A stretch of 35,346 bases of DNA. Source: Synergistaceae bacterium (GTDB taxonomy: Bacteria; Synergistota; Synergistia; Synergistales; Aminobacteriaceae). Where the stretch lies: positions 1-35,346 of the forward strand of contig JAAYLU010000104.1 in the NCBI GenBank assembly GCA_012521675.1. Reading direction: 5' to 3'. The notes under the pieces were generated by a model. It made no database searches and was not told the DNA's origin. It worked only from the letters and a program-made list of their open reading frames with translations. The position numbers were made by a program, and so were the translations under genes. This document shows, one piece after another, positions 6,882 through 15,974 of this stretch (position 1 is the stretch's first letter; each line of letters begins with the position of its first letter).

Positions 6882-9770
6882 ATGGGCAAAAGACGGTATT
6901 TGGACTCCTCCGAGCATTTGAAAAGCCTGGCGGCGCTCCTCTTTCTGGGGTTTGCGCTGATGGGCGTCTTCTTTTTTACGATGGGCTTCTTCGACGCTCG
7001 TGCGGTCCGCAAGCAGAAACAGAACTACGCCGAAAGTCAGTACCTGCAGACTACCATGGCGCGCCTGGCGCTTGAGGATCGCATCGCGTCCGTGATGACT
7101 CAGCAGCGCCACCTGATGGATCATCTCCTGAAGGAAGAGCCGTTGCCGTTCAACGAAATACAACTGCTGCTGCAGAGCGCCATCTACAATACATCGGACG
7201 TGCTTGGCTTCTCGTTCGTGCCGTGGCCGAATCGCGAGTCGGCTCGCCCCTTCGCGGCCTTCAGGTCGACGCCGTCGGGGAACGACGCCAGGGAGTTCGC
7301 CCGCACCATGGAGAGCAGGTTTGATTTCGCATCAGCGGAGCACAGGGACCCGCAGATGCTTTCGGGAAAGATCATCGCATCCACTCATACGAGGATGATC
7401 GCCCTGGTCGAGGGCGCTACCTCGGGGAAGGACCAGAAGTGGTACTCGATAGCGATTCTCAGCCTCTCTCCCTTCCTCTCCCGCTACATCCTACCCCTTG
7501 CGCAGGGGGTCAGCAGCGATTTCTTCATGATCGATTCGTCGGGGATCGTGATGGAGCACAAGCAGAGCTCCTTCATAGGAAAAAATGTCGCCGACCTTGA
7601 CGACGGGGAGGGACGAGCCCTTTACGAGGTCTGGCTCCGCTTGAAAGAATCGTTCTCGGGGATGGAATGCCTCGAATCGACATTCTCGGACCTGGCGGAG
7701 CCCAGCCGCAGGAGCCTGACGTGGAACTCCGTCAGGGTCGGATCGAACAGATTCTACATAGGCTCGTACGTGCCGGAGCAGGACATCAACCCCTTGCTCA
7801 CGGAGTTGAGGGCTCAAAGGTATATGCTGAGCGGCGGCGTGTTGATCCTGTTCCTTTTCTCCGTGTATGTGCTGTCGAAGATCAAGAGGAGCTCGGCCGC
7901 AAGACGGGCGGAGGAGTCCCTCAAGGCCGTGTTCAACGGTCTGCCGACGGGAATAGCGGTGCTTGACGAAGCGGGTGCCATCCTCGCATGCAACGAAAAA
8001 CTGGAGAGGATGACCGGAAGAACCAAAGAGCAGCTTAAGATGCGCACGATTTACGACCTCGTCGCCCCGTCGTCGCAGGAACAGAAGGAGGAGCTGCGCG
8101 AAGCCCTCGCGGGCGACGGGAATTTTGCGAGCTTCGAGCTTCTGCTCTCCGGAAACGAGGCGGAGATGGACTCCCCCCTCAACTCCAGCTTCTGGACCTC
8201 CGTCAAGGCCTGCAGACTTGATTTCGAGCCGGGGACCAAGCGCTGGGTCGTGGCCTTCACAGATATTTCGGAGTATAAACGTACCGAGCACCATCTGGAG
8301 AGCAGCGTCGAGGAGCTCAAATCGCGCGAGGAGGACCTCTCCCGGCGCGCAAAGGGGCAGGACGCCTTCCTCGAGATGTTCTCCAAATTTGCCGATTGCG
8401 AGTCCGTCGAGGACCTGTTTGAAATTATCTCCGAGCACATGGCCCCCATCATACCCTTCAGGGGACTGACCCTCTACGTAAGGAAATCTCGCGAGGCAAC
8501 GTCCTACGAAGTCATCGATACCATGGGCGACGTGGTCAAGCTCGACCAGACGGATTTCATGGAGAAGAGGAAAGGGGTCCTGGGCAGGGTCGCGGAGACA
8601 GGCCGGCCCTACCTTATGGGAGATGCCTCGATCGACCCTTACTTCATCCCTCACTCTTCCGAGGTGCGCTCCGCTGTATTCGCTCCCGTCCTGCATAAGA
8701 ACTTCCTGTGGGGGGCGATAGTGCTGGACAGCGAGACCAAACACACCTTCGGGGTCCGGGAGAGAGACCTGCTTACGATTGTCGCCTCCTACCTCGCCCT
8801 GCACCTGGAGGAGGCCGCCGCCAGGGAGGAGCTGGGGCGCAAGGCCAAACACCTGAGCTTCCTCCACAGGTTCGTCCAGAAGATAGCCGCCGAGAGAAGC
8901 AACGAGGAGCTTGCGCGCAGGATCGTGGACGTGCTCTCCGACGAACTCGGATTCCCCGGGGCCGCTTTCTACACCCCGCCGAAAAAAGGGGAAAGCTCGC
9001 CGATCCTCCTGGCCGGGCGGTTCGACGATAAACATGGTGCCGGCTCGCCGGGATGCCACTTCGAGGCGGGCGCAGCGATGAGGAGCCGGACTTTCGTCGA
9101 GCGGCGTGAGAACGGAAAGGCGTTTACCCTGGCGATCCCGGTGTCCTTCGAGGGGGAGGTCTTCGGAGCGCTTGCGGCAAGGCATGACAAGGGATTCTCC
9201 GAGTCGGTCCACGAGCTCCTCGAGATCACCGCCGAGCATATGAGCACCTTCTGGGCGCTTAACAACCTGATCGCCCTGCGCCGCCACGAGTCGCTGGTGG
9301 ATCCGCTGACCCAGGTCTGGAACAGGCGCTACATAATTCACAGGCTGGACGAGGAGAACTCCCGCATCAGCAGGACAAAGGGCAAGGGGGCGGTCGTGCT
9401 GGTTGACCTTGGCGACTTCAAGAGGATAAACGACAGGTACGGGCACACCACCGGAGACGAGGTGCTTCGCGTGACCTCGGCCACGATGAGTAAAAAGCTT
9501 AGGGACTATGACATGATAGGCCGATACGGCGGAGACGAGTTCCTCATATACCTTCCGGACGTCACCAGGCAGGAGGCGGAGGCTGTGATGCTCCGAATGG
9601 AGGATATGGTGGGCGAGCAGAGAGTGGAGGGTTACGACGGAAGGGTCATCCTCGATTATGGTATCGCCGTATGCCCTGGAGACGGGGCGAACCTCACGGA
9701 CGCGATCAGGATAGCCGACGAGAGAATGTACAGGAACAAGGAGAGAAGAAAGGCCCGTGCAAGGGGCTGA
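6882..9770 (+). CDS. Membrane diguanylate cyclase with PAS and GAF sensors
   Basis: 962-residue inner-membrane sensor that makes c-di-GMP from two GTP. Order: transmembrane helix (about 17-38), an extracytoplasmic sensor of about 270 residues that is probably Cache-like, a second helix (about 315-333), PAS (about 343-460), coiled-coil linker, GAF (about 500-650), a second more divergent GAF-like region (about 660-800), and GGDEF (about 808-962). The active site is an intact GGDEF (883-887), preceded by RDYD at the position of the RxxD product-inhibition site, so it should be an active, feedback-inhibited cyclase. ATG at 6882 has GGAGGG seven bases upstream; the adjacent TTG at 6879 is less likely. 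It is first in an operon with the REC-HD-GYP gene (28-base gap) and a hybrid kinase, pairing synthesis and degradation of c-di-GMP in one transcript. Confidence 0.9.
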   Translation: MGKRRYLDSSEHLKSLAALLFLGFALMGVFFFTMGFFDARAVRKQKQNYAESQYLQTTMARLALEDRIASVMTQQRHLMDHLLKEEPLPFNEIQLLLQSAIYNTSDVLGFSFVPWPNRESARPFAAFRSTPSGNDAREFARTMESRFDFASAEHRDPQMLSGKIIASTHTRMIALVEGATSGKDQKWYSIAILSLSPFLSRYILPLAQGVSSDFFMIDSSGIVMEHKQSSFIGKNVADLDDGEGRALYEVWLRLKESFSGMECLESTFSDLAEPSRRSLTWNSVRVGSNRFYIGSYVPEQDINPLLTELRAQRYMLSGGVLILFLFSVYVLSKIKRSSAARRAEESLKAVFNGLPTGIAVLDEAGAILACNEKLERMTGRTKEQLKMRTIYDLVAPSSQEQKEELREALAGDGNFASFELLLSGNEAEMDSPLNSSFWTSVKACRLDFEPGTKRWVVAFTDISEYKRTEHHLESSVEELKSREEDLSRRAKGQDAFLEMFSKFADCESVEDLFEIISEHMAPIIPFRGLTLYVRKSREATSYEVIDTMGDVVKLDQTDFMEKRKGVLGRVAETGRPYLMGDASIDPYFIPHSSEVRSAVFAPVLHKNFLWGAIVLDSETKHTFGVRERDLLTIVASYLALHLEEAAAREELGRKAKHLSFLHRFVQKIAAERSNEELARRIVDVLSDELGFPGAAFYTPPKKGESSPILLAGRFDDKHGAGSPGCHFEAGAAMRSRTFVERRENGKAFTLAIPVSFEGEVFGALAARHDKGFSESVHELLEITAEHMSTFWALNNLIALRRHESLVDPLTQVWNRRYIIHRLDEENSRISRTKGKGAVVLVDLGDFKRINDRYGHTTGDEVLRVTSATMSKKLRDYDMIGRYGGDEFLIYLPDVTRQEAEAVMLRMEDMVGEQRVEGYDGRVILDYGIAVCPGDGANLTDAIRIADERMYRNKERRKARARG

Positions 9771-9798
9771 CCAGGTTATTCAGGGAGTGTGACGGCTC

Positions 9799-10815
9799 TT
9801 GCAGCAGATGATTAAACAAAAAATCCTCGTCGCCGAGGACTCCCCGGCGCAGCGCCTGATGCTGGCCCGGCAGCTGAAAAAATGGGAGTACGAAGTCATC
9901 GAGGCCTCGGACGGGGCGGAGGGGCTGACCCGGTTCCAGGTCGAGAGCCCCGCGATAGTAATCACGGATCTCGACATGCCCGTCATGGACGGAATAGCGC
10001 TGATAGAGAGGATTCGGGCCCTCGAGTCCTCGAGGACCTACATAATCGTCCTCAGCGCGTCGGGCGACAAGTCCACCGTGGTCACCGCCCTGGCCCACGG
10101 CGCCGACGACTACCTGGTGAAGCCCTATCATCCGGACGAGCTGCACGTCAGGCTGTCGGGAGCCGAGAGAGTGCTCCGGCTTCAGAACCAGGAACTTCTT
10201 ATCTTCGCCATGGCTCAGCTCGTGGACATTCGCAGCTCGGAGACGGGGGCCCACCTGGAGAGGGTGCAGTTCTTCTGCAGGCGCCTCGCAGAGGAGCTCG
10301 CAGGCGATGACGTCTCGCTGGGCATCTCCGCCTCGTGGATCTCCTCGCTGGTCTCCATGTCCCCCCTTCACGACATAGGAAAGATAGGCATCCCCGACGC
10401 CATCCTCAACAAGCCGGGCAGGCTCGACCCCGACGAGTTCGAGATAATGAAGGATCATGTGAACATCGGAGTCTCCGTCCTGTCGCGGATCTATGAGCGC
10501 ACTCGCTACGCCCCGTTTGGATTCGCCATCGAGTTGATAGCCAGCCATCACGAAAAGTGGGACGGGAGCGGCTATCCGAACGGGCTCTCGGGCAAGGAGA
10601 TTCCGCTGAGCGGAAGGATAGTAGCGCTGGCGGACGTGTACGATGCCATAAGCAGCCAGAGGGTGTACAAACCGGCGTTCCCGAGGGATGAGTGCCGGAG
10701 GATAATACTTGAGGGCTCTGGAAGCCACTTCGACCCGGCGCTGGTAGGTATCTTCGACCGGATCGAGGACGAGCTGTGGTCGGTGGTAGAGAGGCTGCGC
10801 GACTCTCATGACTGA
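9799..10815 (+). CDS. Response regulator with HD-GYP output (RpfG-like)
   Basis: 338-residue response regulator. The receiver domain (about 7-125) has the acidic pair AEDS, the phosphoacceptor in ITDLDMPVMDG (D57), a conserved LSASG and VKPY lysine. The output domain (about 140-330) is a canonical HD-GYP with HDIGKIGIP, NKPGRLDPDEFEIMKDH and HHEKWDGSGYPNGL. By family it is a phosphorylation-controlled c-di-GMP phosphodiesterase like RpfG. The start is uncertain: TTG at 9799 has GGGAG eleven bases upstream, whereas ATG at 9808 lacks a good site; an in-frame TGA at 9790 excludes anything further upstream. The hybrid kinase encoded 30 bases downstream ends in an HPt domain and is the obvious phosphodonor, which is an inference from adjacency. 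Confidence 0.9.
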   Translation: MQQMIKQKILVAEDSPAQRLMLARQLKKWEYEVIEASDGAEGLTRFQVESPAIVITDLDMPVMDGIALIERIRALESSRTYIIVLSASGDKSTVVTALAHGADDYLVKPYHPDELHVRLSGAERVLRLQNQELLIFAMAQLVDIRSSETGAHLERVQFFCRRLAEELAGDDVSLGISASWISSLVSMSPLHDIGKIGIPDAILNKPGRLDPDEFEIMKDHVNIGVSVLSRIYERTRYAPFGFAIELIASHHEKWDGSGYPNGLSGKEIPLSGRIVALADVYDAISSQRVYKPAFPRDECRRIILEGSGSHFDPALVGIFDRIEDELWSVVERLRDSHD

Positions 10816-10845
10816 GCGCCCGCCCGGACTGGATGGGGGTTTTTC

Positions 10846-13722
10846 GTGACGGCATGGCTGCCTCGGCCGATCGGCCGCCTCTCTCTCCGAAAGGTGATCC
10901 TGGCCGTCTCCATCCTCCAGGTGCTTCTCCTGGGCTTGACACTTGGGTATGCGTTCAAGCGGACCTCTCGAAGGGCGGTGGAGTCCTTCGCTCATCGCCT
11001 GGGGAGCGAGGTCGCCGCCCGCATAGAGGAGCATGTCGAGTCGTACATGTCGACGCCTCTCGTGATCAACCGCCTCAACGAAGAGGCGATCCTTTCCGGA
11101 AGGGTGAATCTCGCCAATCCGCGGACCTGGCAGCCCTTCTTTTCCGAGCGAATGCACTCCTTCCCCAGCATAACGGACACCTTCATCGGAACTGTCGACG
11201 GCGAGTTCTACGGCGCCAGGAGGTTTGACGGCGAGATAGAGCTCGTGTTCGCCTGCCCCGAGGCTACAGGTGGCGTATCGGTCTCCTGCAGGTCAGGCCC
11301 GGATGGGCTGGCTGGGGAGCAGACGGCTTCATATCCCGGATTCGACCCCAGGACCAGGCCTTGGTATCTGGCCGGCGCGAAGGCGGAGACCAGCGCGTGG
11401 AGCGAAGTCTTCGTGCACTTCGCGCTCGAGGTGCCCACGATCACCGCTGTGCGCCCCGTTCGCGGGCCGGACGGCGACCTTGTCGCGGTGCTCGGCGTCG
11501 ACGTGACCCTCTCGGAGATAAGCGATTTCCTGGGGTCGCAGAGGTTGGGGGAGGGAGGCAGGGCCTTCATACTCGACGAGGAGGGCTTCATAATCGCCGA
11601 CTCGACCGCCGGTTTACCGTTCGAGATCAAAGGCCGCAAGATCTCCCGAATGACCGGCAAAGAATCCCCCGACCCGGCCATCCGATCGGTCGCGCTCGAG
11701 ATGGAGCGAAAAAGAACGGAGGAAGACCCCTACCCTATGTTCGATGTCCGGATGGATTCGGACGTAACCTCCTACGTTCATACAATTCCCTTCAAATCAC
11801 CGGGGCTCGGCTGGGAGATCGCGGTTGTGGTCCCGGACTCGGAGTTCTCGGCCCCGGCCCGCTTCATGCTGCGGGCGGTGATAGGTGTTACTATGACCAT
11901 CCTGGTGATCACACTGGTAAGCGGACTCATGCTGTCGGCCTGGATCTGCCGCCCCCTGTCGGACCTCCTTCACTTCGCGCAGGCGATAACGAGGGGGGAC
12001 TGGCGTGCTCCTCCCATGCTCGACAGGGAGGACGAGGTGGGCGAGCTGTCCCGGTCGTTCGGGATAATGGCCGATCAGCTCTCCGAGGCCTTCACGGGCC
12101 TGGAGCAGAAGGTCCGCGAGAGGACGGTCGAGCTGGAGGAAAAGAACAGGGAGCTGGCGGTGGCGAAGGCGGAGTCGGAGTCACTGGCGGAGATGACCGC
12201 GGAGGCCAGCCGGGCCAAGAGCGCCTTTCTGGCCTCGATGAGCCACGAGATACGCACGCCCATGAGCGCGGTCCTCGGGCTGAGCGACCTGCTGATGGAT
12301 ACGCAGATGACGGACGAGCAGAGGGAGTACGTCTCACTGGTGCAGTCTTCCGCCGAGTCGTTGCTCGAGATAATCAACGATATCCTTGACCTCGCGAGGG
12401 TGGAGGCGGGCAGGATGTCCATTGAGAGGGCCCCCTTCGGTCTGCGTCCGCTCGTGGAGCAGGTGGCCGCGATAATGAGGGCGCAGGCGGAGAAAAAAGG
12501 GCTGGAGGTCGTCGTTCTCCTGGGCGAGGACCTGCCCGACTCGCTGATCGGGGACTCGGCCAAAATTCGCCAGGTGCTCACCAACCTCGCCGGGAACGCG
12601 GTCAAGTTCACTCACACCGGCCTGGTGGAGATAGACGTGTCCTGCGAAGGGAGGAAAGGCGACGATTTGCTTGTGGCCTTCTCCGTCAGGGACACGGGCG
12701 TTGGCATTCCCGGAGAAGAAATGGATAGGCTCTTCGAGCCCTTCACCCAGCTGGACGACCGGACCGCCCGCAGGTACGGAGGAACCGGGCTCGGCCTGTC
12801 GATATCGATGTCGCTCGCGCGAATGATGGACGGCGGGATATCGGTGGAGAGCGAGGTGGGAAGAGGCAGCCTCTTCAAATTCACGGTCCCTTTATCAAGC
12901 CATCGCGGAGAGATCACGGAGCAGCAGGAGGACGTACCGGAGCGAACCCCGCCAAGGGAGGGAAGTGTCCTGCTGGCCGAGGACAATGTGATAGGCGCCA
13001 AGGTGGCGACCACCATGCTGAAGAAGGCCGGACTCGTAGTAAGACATGCCGAAAACGGGCTGGAGGCTGTCGAACTATGGCGACACGAGAAGTTCGACCT
13101 CATACTGATGGACTGCGAGATGCCCGAGATGGACGGCTTCGAGGCGACGCGCGTCATACGCTCGGAGGAGGGAGAGGGCGAGTCCGTGCCGATTGTGGCA
13201 CTCACCGCCTACGCGATGAAGGGGGACAGGGAGAGGTGCCTGGAGGCCGGCATGACCGACTACATGACGAAGCCGTTGCGATCCGGACGACTGGACGAGA
13301 TCCTGTCGCTCTATCTCGACGAAAGGGCGGAACCGGCCGATGAGACGGGCGACTCCGCCGTTGGCGAAGACGACGATGGTTCCCGGTGGAAGGCCGGTCT
13401 GAAAGGGCTTTTGAGCACCCTTAACGATGACGCCGATGAACTGAAGGAGATTGTGTCCACCTTCCTCGAAGAGATGCGCGATAATCGCGACGAGTTCGAA
13501 CGGGCGTTAGAAAAGGGAAGCCCCACGGATGCCGCGGGGGCGCTTCACAAGATAAAGGGAATTCTCGGCTATGTCGTGGGTGAGACCGACGCCAACCTGG
13601 CCGGGGAGCTCGAACTCCTTGCCAGGAAGTCGTTGCTCGACGCGGACGACCCCGGGCTCGACAAACTGAAAACCATGTTGGACCGCCTCGAGGCCTTCCT
13701 GTGCGAGGAGCTGGAGTTTTAG
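10846..13722 (+). CDS. Hybrid sensor kinase, HK-REC-HPt phosphorelay
   Basis: 958-residue membrane kinase with an unorthodox three-step relay. Order: transmembrane helix (about 17-37), periplasmic Cache-type sensor (about 40-335), second helix (about 345-367), HAMP, coiled coil, HisKA with SHEIRTPM (phospho-His H467), HATPase with the N box LTNLAGNAVKFT and G boxes DTGVGIP and YGGTGLGLS, receiver with LMDCEMPEMDG (D756) and MTKPL, and HPt with ALHKIKG (H901). All phosphotransfer residues are present. The architecture recalls BarA/EvgS/ArcB-type kinases. The terminal HPt could pass phosphate to the adjacent REC-HD-GYP protein and so tie the signal to c-di-GMP breakdown. The GTG start has GGATGGGGG six bases upstream. 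No terminator hairpin is obvious after the stop, and the next gene has its own promoter. Confidence 0.92.
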   Translation: MTAWLPRPIGRLSLRKVILAVSILQVLLLGLTLGYAFKRTSRRAVESFAHRLGSEVAARIEEHVESYMSTPLVINRLNEEAILSGRVNLANPRTWQPFFSERMHSFPSITDTFIGTVDGEFYGARRFDGEIELVFACPEATGGVSVSCRSGPDGLAGEQTASYPGFDPRTRPWYLAGAKAETSAWSEVFVHFALEVPTITAVRPVRGPDGDLVAVLGVDVTLSEISDFLGSQRLGEGGRAFILDEEGFIIADSTAGLPFEIKGRKISRMTGKESPDPAIRSVALEMERKRTEEDPYPMFDVRMDSDVTSYVHTIPFKSPGLGWEIAVVVPDSEFSAPARFMLRAVIGVTMTILVITLVSGLMLSAWICRPLSDLLHFAQAITRGDWRAPPMLDREDEVGELSRSFGIMADQLSEAFTGLEQKVRERTVELEEKNRELAVAKAESESLAEMTAEASRAKSAFLASMSHEIRTPMSAVLGLSDLLMDTQMTDEQREYVSLVQSSAESLLEIINDILDLARVEAGRMSIERAPFGLRPLVEQVAAIMRAQAEKKGLEVVVLLGEDLPDSLIGDSAKIRQVLTNLAGNAVKFTHTGLVEIDVSCEGRKGDDLLVAFSVRDTGVGIPGEEMDRLFEPFTQLDDRTARRYGGTGLGLSISMSLARMMDGGISVESEVGRGSLFKFTVPLSSHRGEITEQQEDVPERTPPREGSVLLAEDNVIGAKVATTMLKKAGLVVRHAENGLEAVELWRHEKFDLILMDCEMPEMDGFEATRVIRSEEGEGESVPIVALTAYAMKGDRERCLEAGMTDYMTKPLRSGRLDEILSLYLDERAEPADETGDSAVGEDDDGSRWKAGLKGLLSTLNDDADELKEIVSTFLEEMRDNRDEFERALEKGSPTDAAGALHKIKGILGYVVGETDANLAGELELLARKSLLDADDPGLDKLKTMLDRLEAFLCEELEF

Positions 13723-13750
13723 TCGAGGGATTCTCGCTTTGCTTTCACGC

Positions 13751-13788
13751 TTCACGTTGTACACATTTCAATGTTATAATGTTCAATG
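13751..13788 (+). promoter_or_regulatory. hut operon promoter with flanking direct repeat
   Basis: A consensus -10 TATAAT lies at 13775-13780 and is extended (TGT before it). A weak -35, TTCACG (13751-13756), sits 18 bases upstream. The heptamer TTCAATG occurs at 13767-13773 and 13782-13788, a 15-base period that brackets the -10. Such placement would suit a repressor or activator of histidine use. The start point would be near 13787, giving a leader of about 35 bases. Confidence 0.65.
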
Positions 13789-13821
13789 CATCGAAATATC
13801 TATCATCAGGAGGTTCTTCCA

Positions 13822-14733
13822 ATGGCCGGCAAGATAATCGAGTGTGTTCCCAATTTCAGTGAAGGGCGTCGCCAGGACGTTATCGAGGCGATAGTCGCTC
13901 CCTTCAAGACGACAAAGGGCTGCGGTCTCCTCGATTACCGGGCGGACGCCGACCACAACAGGCTGGTGGTGAGCCTTGCGGGTGCTCCGGAACCGGTTCA
14001 GGAGGCCCTGCTGAAGGCCGCTTCAATCGCTGTGAAAGAGATAGACATGAATAGCCACCAGGGGGCTCACCCTCGGATCGGAGCGGTGGACGTGATCCCC
14101 TTCACCCCTGTTTCCAATATCGCGATGGACGAGTGCATCGAGCTGTCGCACTCGTTCGGCGAGCGGTTTTTCAAGGAGCTTGGAGTGCCTGTCTACTTCT
14201 ACGAGGACTCGGCGAAGAGGCCGGAGCGCAAACGCCTCGAGGTGATACGCAAGGGGCAGTACGAGGCGCTCAAGACCGAGTCGGTCAACCCGGATCGGAA
14301 CCCCGACATTGGCGGTCCCGCCCTTCACCCGACCGCGGGCGCTACGGTCGTGGGTGCCCGCAGATTCCTCGTCGCGTTCAACGTAAATCTTAACACCGCA
14401 GACGAGGAGATAGCAAAGAGCATAGCCAACTGCGTCCGAGCATCCAGCGGCGGCTTCTGCCACGTCAAGGGAATGGGAGTGGCGCTGCACGAGCGCGGTA
14501 TGGCGCAGGTGAGCATGAACATCGTCGACTTCGAGAAGAACGCAATATACAGGGTGCTGGAGCTGATCAGGTTGGAGGCGCGCCGCTGGGGGGTCGAGGT
14601 TGTAGAGACGGAGATCTACGGCATGATCCCTGCTCTGGCGATGCTGGAGAGCGCAGCCTACTATATGCAGGTGAAGGACTTCGACCCGATGCAGGTGCTG
14701 GAGCTGAAGCTGCTGGCGGGCGGTGACGTCTGA
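13822..14733 (+). CDS. ftcD: Glutamate formimidoyltransferase
   Basis: Transfers the formimino group of N-formimino-L-glutamate to tetrahydrofolate, releasing glutamate: the last step of this version of histidine breakdown. The 303-residue protein spans the N and C subdomains of the formiminotransferase fold (IECVPNFSEGR at the start, LDYRADADHNRLVVSLAG, and HQGAHPRIGAVDVIPF, the active-site region). It lacks the cyclodeaminase domain fused in animals, as in many bacteria. ATG at 13822 has AGGAGG eight bases upstream; the frame is open to an ATG at 13786 that has no ribosome site and lies at the predicted transcript start. Its stop overlaps the hutI start (ATGA), showing tight operon coupling. 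No cyclodeaminase gene is in the window. Confidence 0.93.
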   Translation: MAGKIIECVPNFSEGRRQDVIEAIVAPFKTTKGCGLLDYRADADHNRLVVSLAGAPEPVQEALLKAASIAVKEIDMNSHQGAHPRIGAVDVIPFTPVSNIAMDECIELSHSFGERFFKELGVPVYFYEDSAKRPERKRLEVIRKGQYEALKTESVNPDRNPDIGGPALHPTAGATVVGARRFLVAFNVNLNTADEEIAKSIANCVRASSGGFCHVKGMGVALHERGMAQVSMNIVDFEKNAIYRVLELIRLEARRWGVEVVETEIYGMIPALAMLESAAYYMQVKDFDPMQVLELKLLAGGDV

Positions 14734-15974
14734 TGACGGTGAAGCTGTTCAGAAACGCGCGCATCTACACCCCCGAGGGGAGCGAACCCTCCACGGGCGC
14801 CAAGCAGGGGGAGGTGCGCTTGTTCGAAGGAGGCGCCCTTCTGGTCGATTGCGGCCTGATCGCGGCGATCGGCCCCGAAAGCATTGTGCTGGCGCACCCG
14901 GCCGGCAAGCTGATCGAAGAGGAGGTAGACTGCGAGGGGCGCTGCGTGATACCCGGCTTCGTCGATCCTCACACTCACATGTGCTTCGCCGCAAGGCGCG
15001 AGGAGGAGTTCTCGATGAGGCTCGCCGGCGCGGCCTACCTCGACATACTGAAAAAGGGCGGCGGCATACTCTCGTCCGTCAGACACGTGCGCGAATCGAC
15101 CGAGCAGGAGCTTTTCGAGAGGACTAAAGTCCTGGCCCTGTCGGCTCTCTCATTCGGCACCACCACGGTCGAGATGAAGAGCGGCTATGGGCTGGACACG
15201 GAGAGCGAGCTCAAGATGCTGTCGGTCATCCGCCGAACGGGCAGGGAGACGCCGCTGACCGTCGTGCCGACCTTCATGGGGGGGCACGCGGTCTCCGAGG
15301 AGTTCCAGGGGAACGCCGACGGCTACGTCGATATGGTTGTAAACGAGATGCTGCCCGCAGTTGAGAAGCAGGGTATCTCGGTCTTCAGCGACGTCTTCTG
15401 CGAGGAGGGTGTATTCTCGATCGAACAGACCAGGAGGCTGTTGCTAGCCTCCCGCAAGCATGGGCTGAAGCTCAAGATTCACGCCGACGAGGTGCACGAC
15501 ACGGGTGGCGCGGCTCTTGCGGCGGAACTCGGCGCGATCTCCGCCGAGCATCTGCTCGCTGCCAGCGACGAGGGTATAAAGGCTATGGCGGCCAGAGGAA
15601 CTATAGCCGTCCTGCTGCCCGCGACGGCCTACAGTCTGCGCAAGCCTTACGCAAGGGCCAGGACGATGATAGAGAGCGGCGTCCCGGTGGCCCTCGCGAC
15701 GGACTGCAACCCCGGGTCTTGCTTCACAGAGTCGATGCCCTTCGTCTTCGGGCTGGCCGTCATGGGGATGGGAATGACCGTAGAGGAGGCACTGACGGCT
15801 ACGACGAAGAACAGCGCCCACGCGATAGGCATGGGAGAGGAGTGCGGCACGCTGGAGACGGGTAAGAGCGCCGACCTGCTCGTACTCGACGGGGAATCCC
15901 CCGCCATTTTGGCCTACCATGCAGGGGTATCGCCGGTGACGAGGGTCTACAAGAAGGGAGAAAGAGTGGCATGA
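14733..15974 (+). CDS. hutI: Imidazolonepropionase
   Basis: Hydrolyses 4-imidazolone-5-propionate to N-formimino-L-glutamate, feeding FtcD directly. The 413-residue length is normal for HutI of the amidohydrolase superfamily. Visible ligands include the metal pair in DPHTHMCF, the substrate-binding AARREEEFSMRLAG region, HADEVHDTGG (metal His and catalytic Glu), the AEHL segment, and the terminal metal Asp in ATDCNPGS. The C-terminal GTLETGKSADLLVLDG is typical. It overlaps ftcD by one base and hutH by four (ATGA), so the three genes are translationally coupled. Confidence 0.95.
   Translation: MTVKLFRNARIYTPEGSEPSTGAKQGEVRLFEGGALLVDCGLIAAIGPESIVLAHPAGKLIEEEVDCEGRCVIPGFVDPHTHMCFAARREEEFSMRLAGAAYLDILKKGGGILSSVRHVRESTEQELFERTKVLALSALSFGTTTVEMKSGYGLDTESELKMLSVIRRTGRETPLTVVPTFMGGHAVSEEFQGNADGYVDMVVNEMLPAVEKQGISVFSDVFCEEGVFSIEQTRRLLLASRKHGLKLKIHADEVHDTGGAALAAELGAISAEHLLAASDEGIKAMAARGTIAVLLPATAYSLRKPYARARTMIESGVPVALATDCNPGSCFTESMPFVFGLAVMGMGMTVEEALTATTKNSAHAIGMGEECGTLETGKSADLLVLDGESPAILAYHAGVSPVTRVYKKGERVA

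Noticed and set aside
7491-9446. 651-codon minus-strand frame opposite the cyclase gene
   Set aside because: Shadow of the PAS/GAF/GGDEF gene, with no domain.
9706-11157. 483-codon minus-strand frame spanning three signalling genes
   Set aside because: Crosses gene boundaries on the opposite strand and shows no conserved motif.
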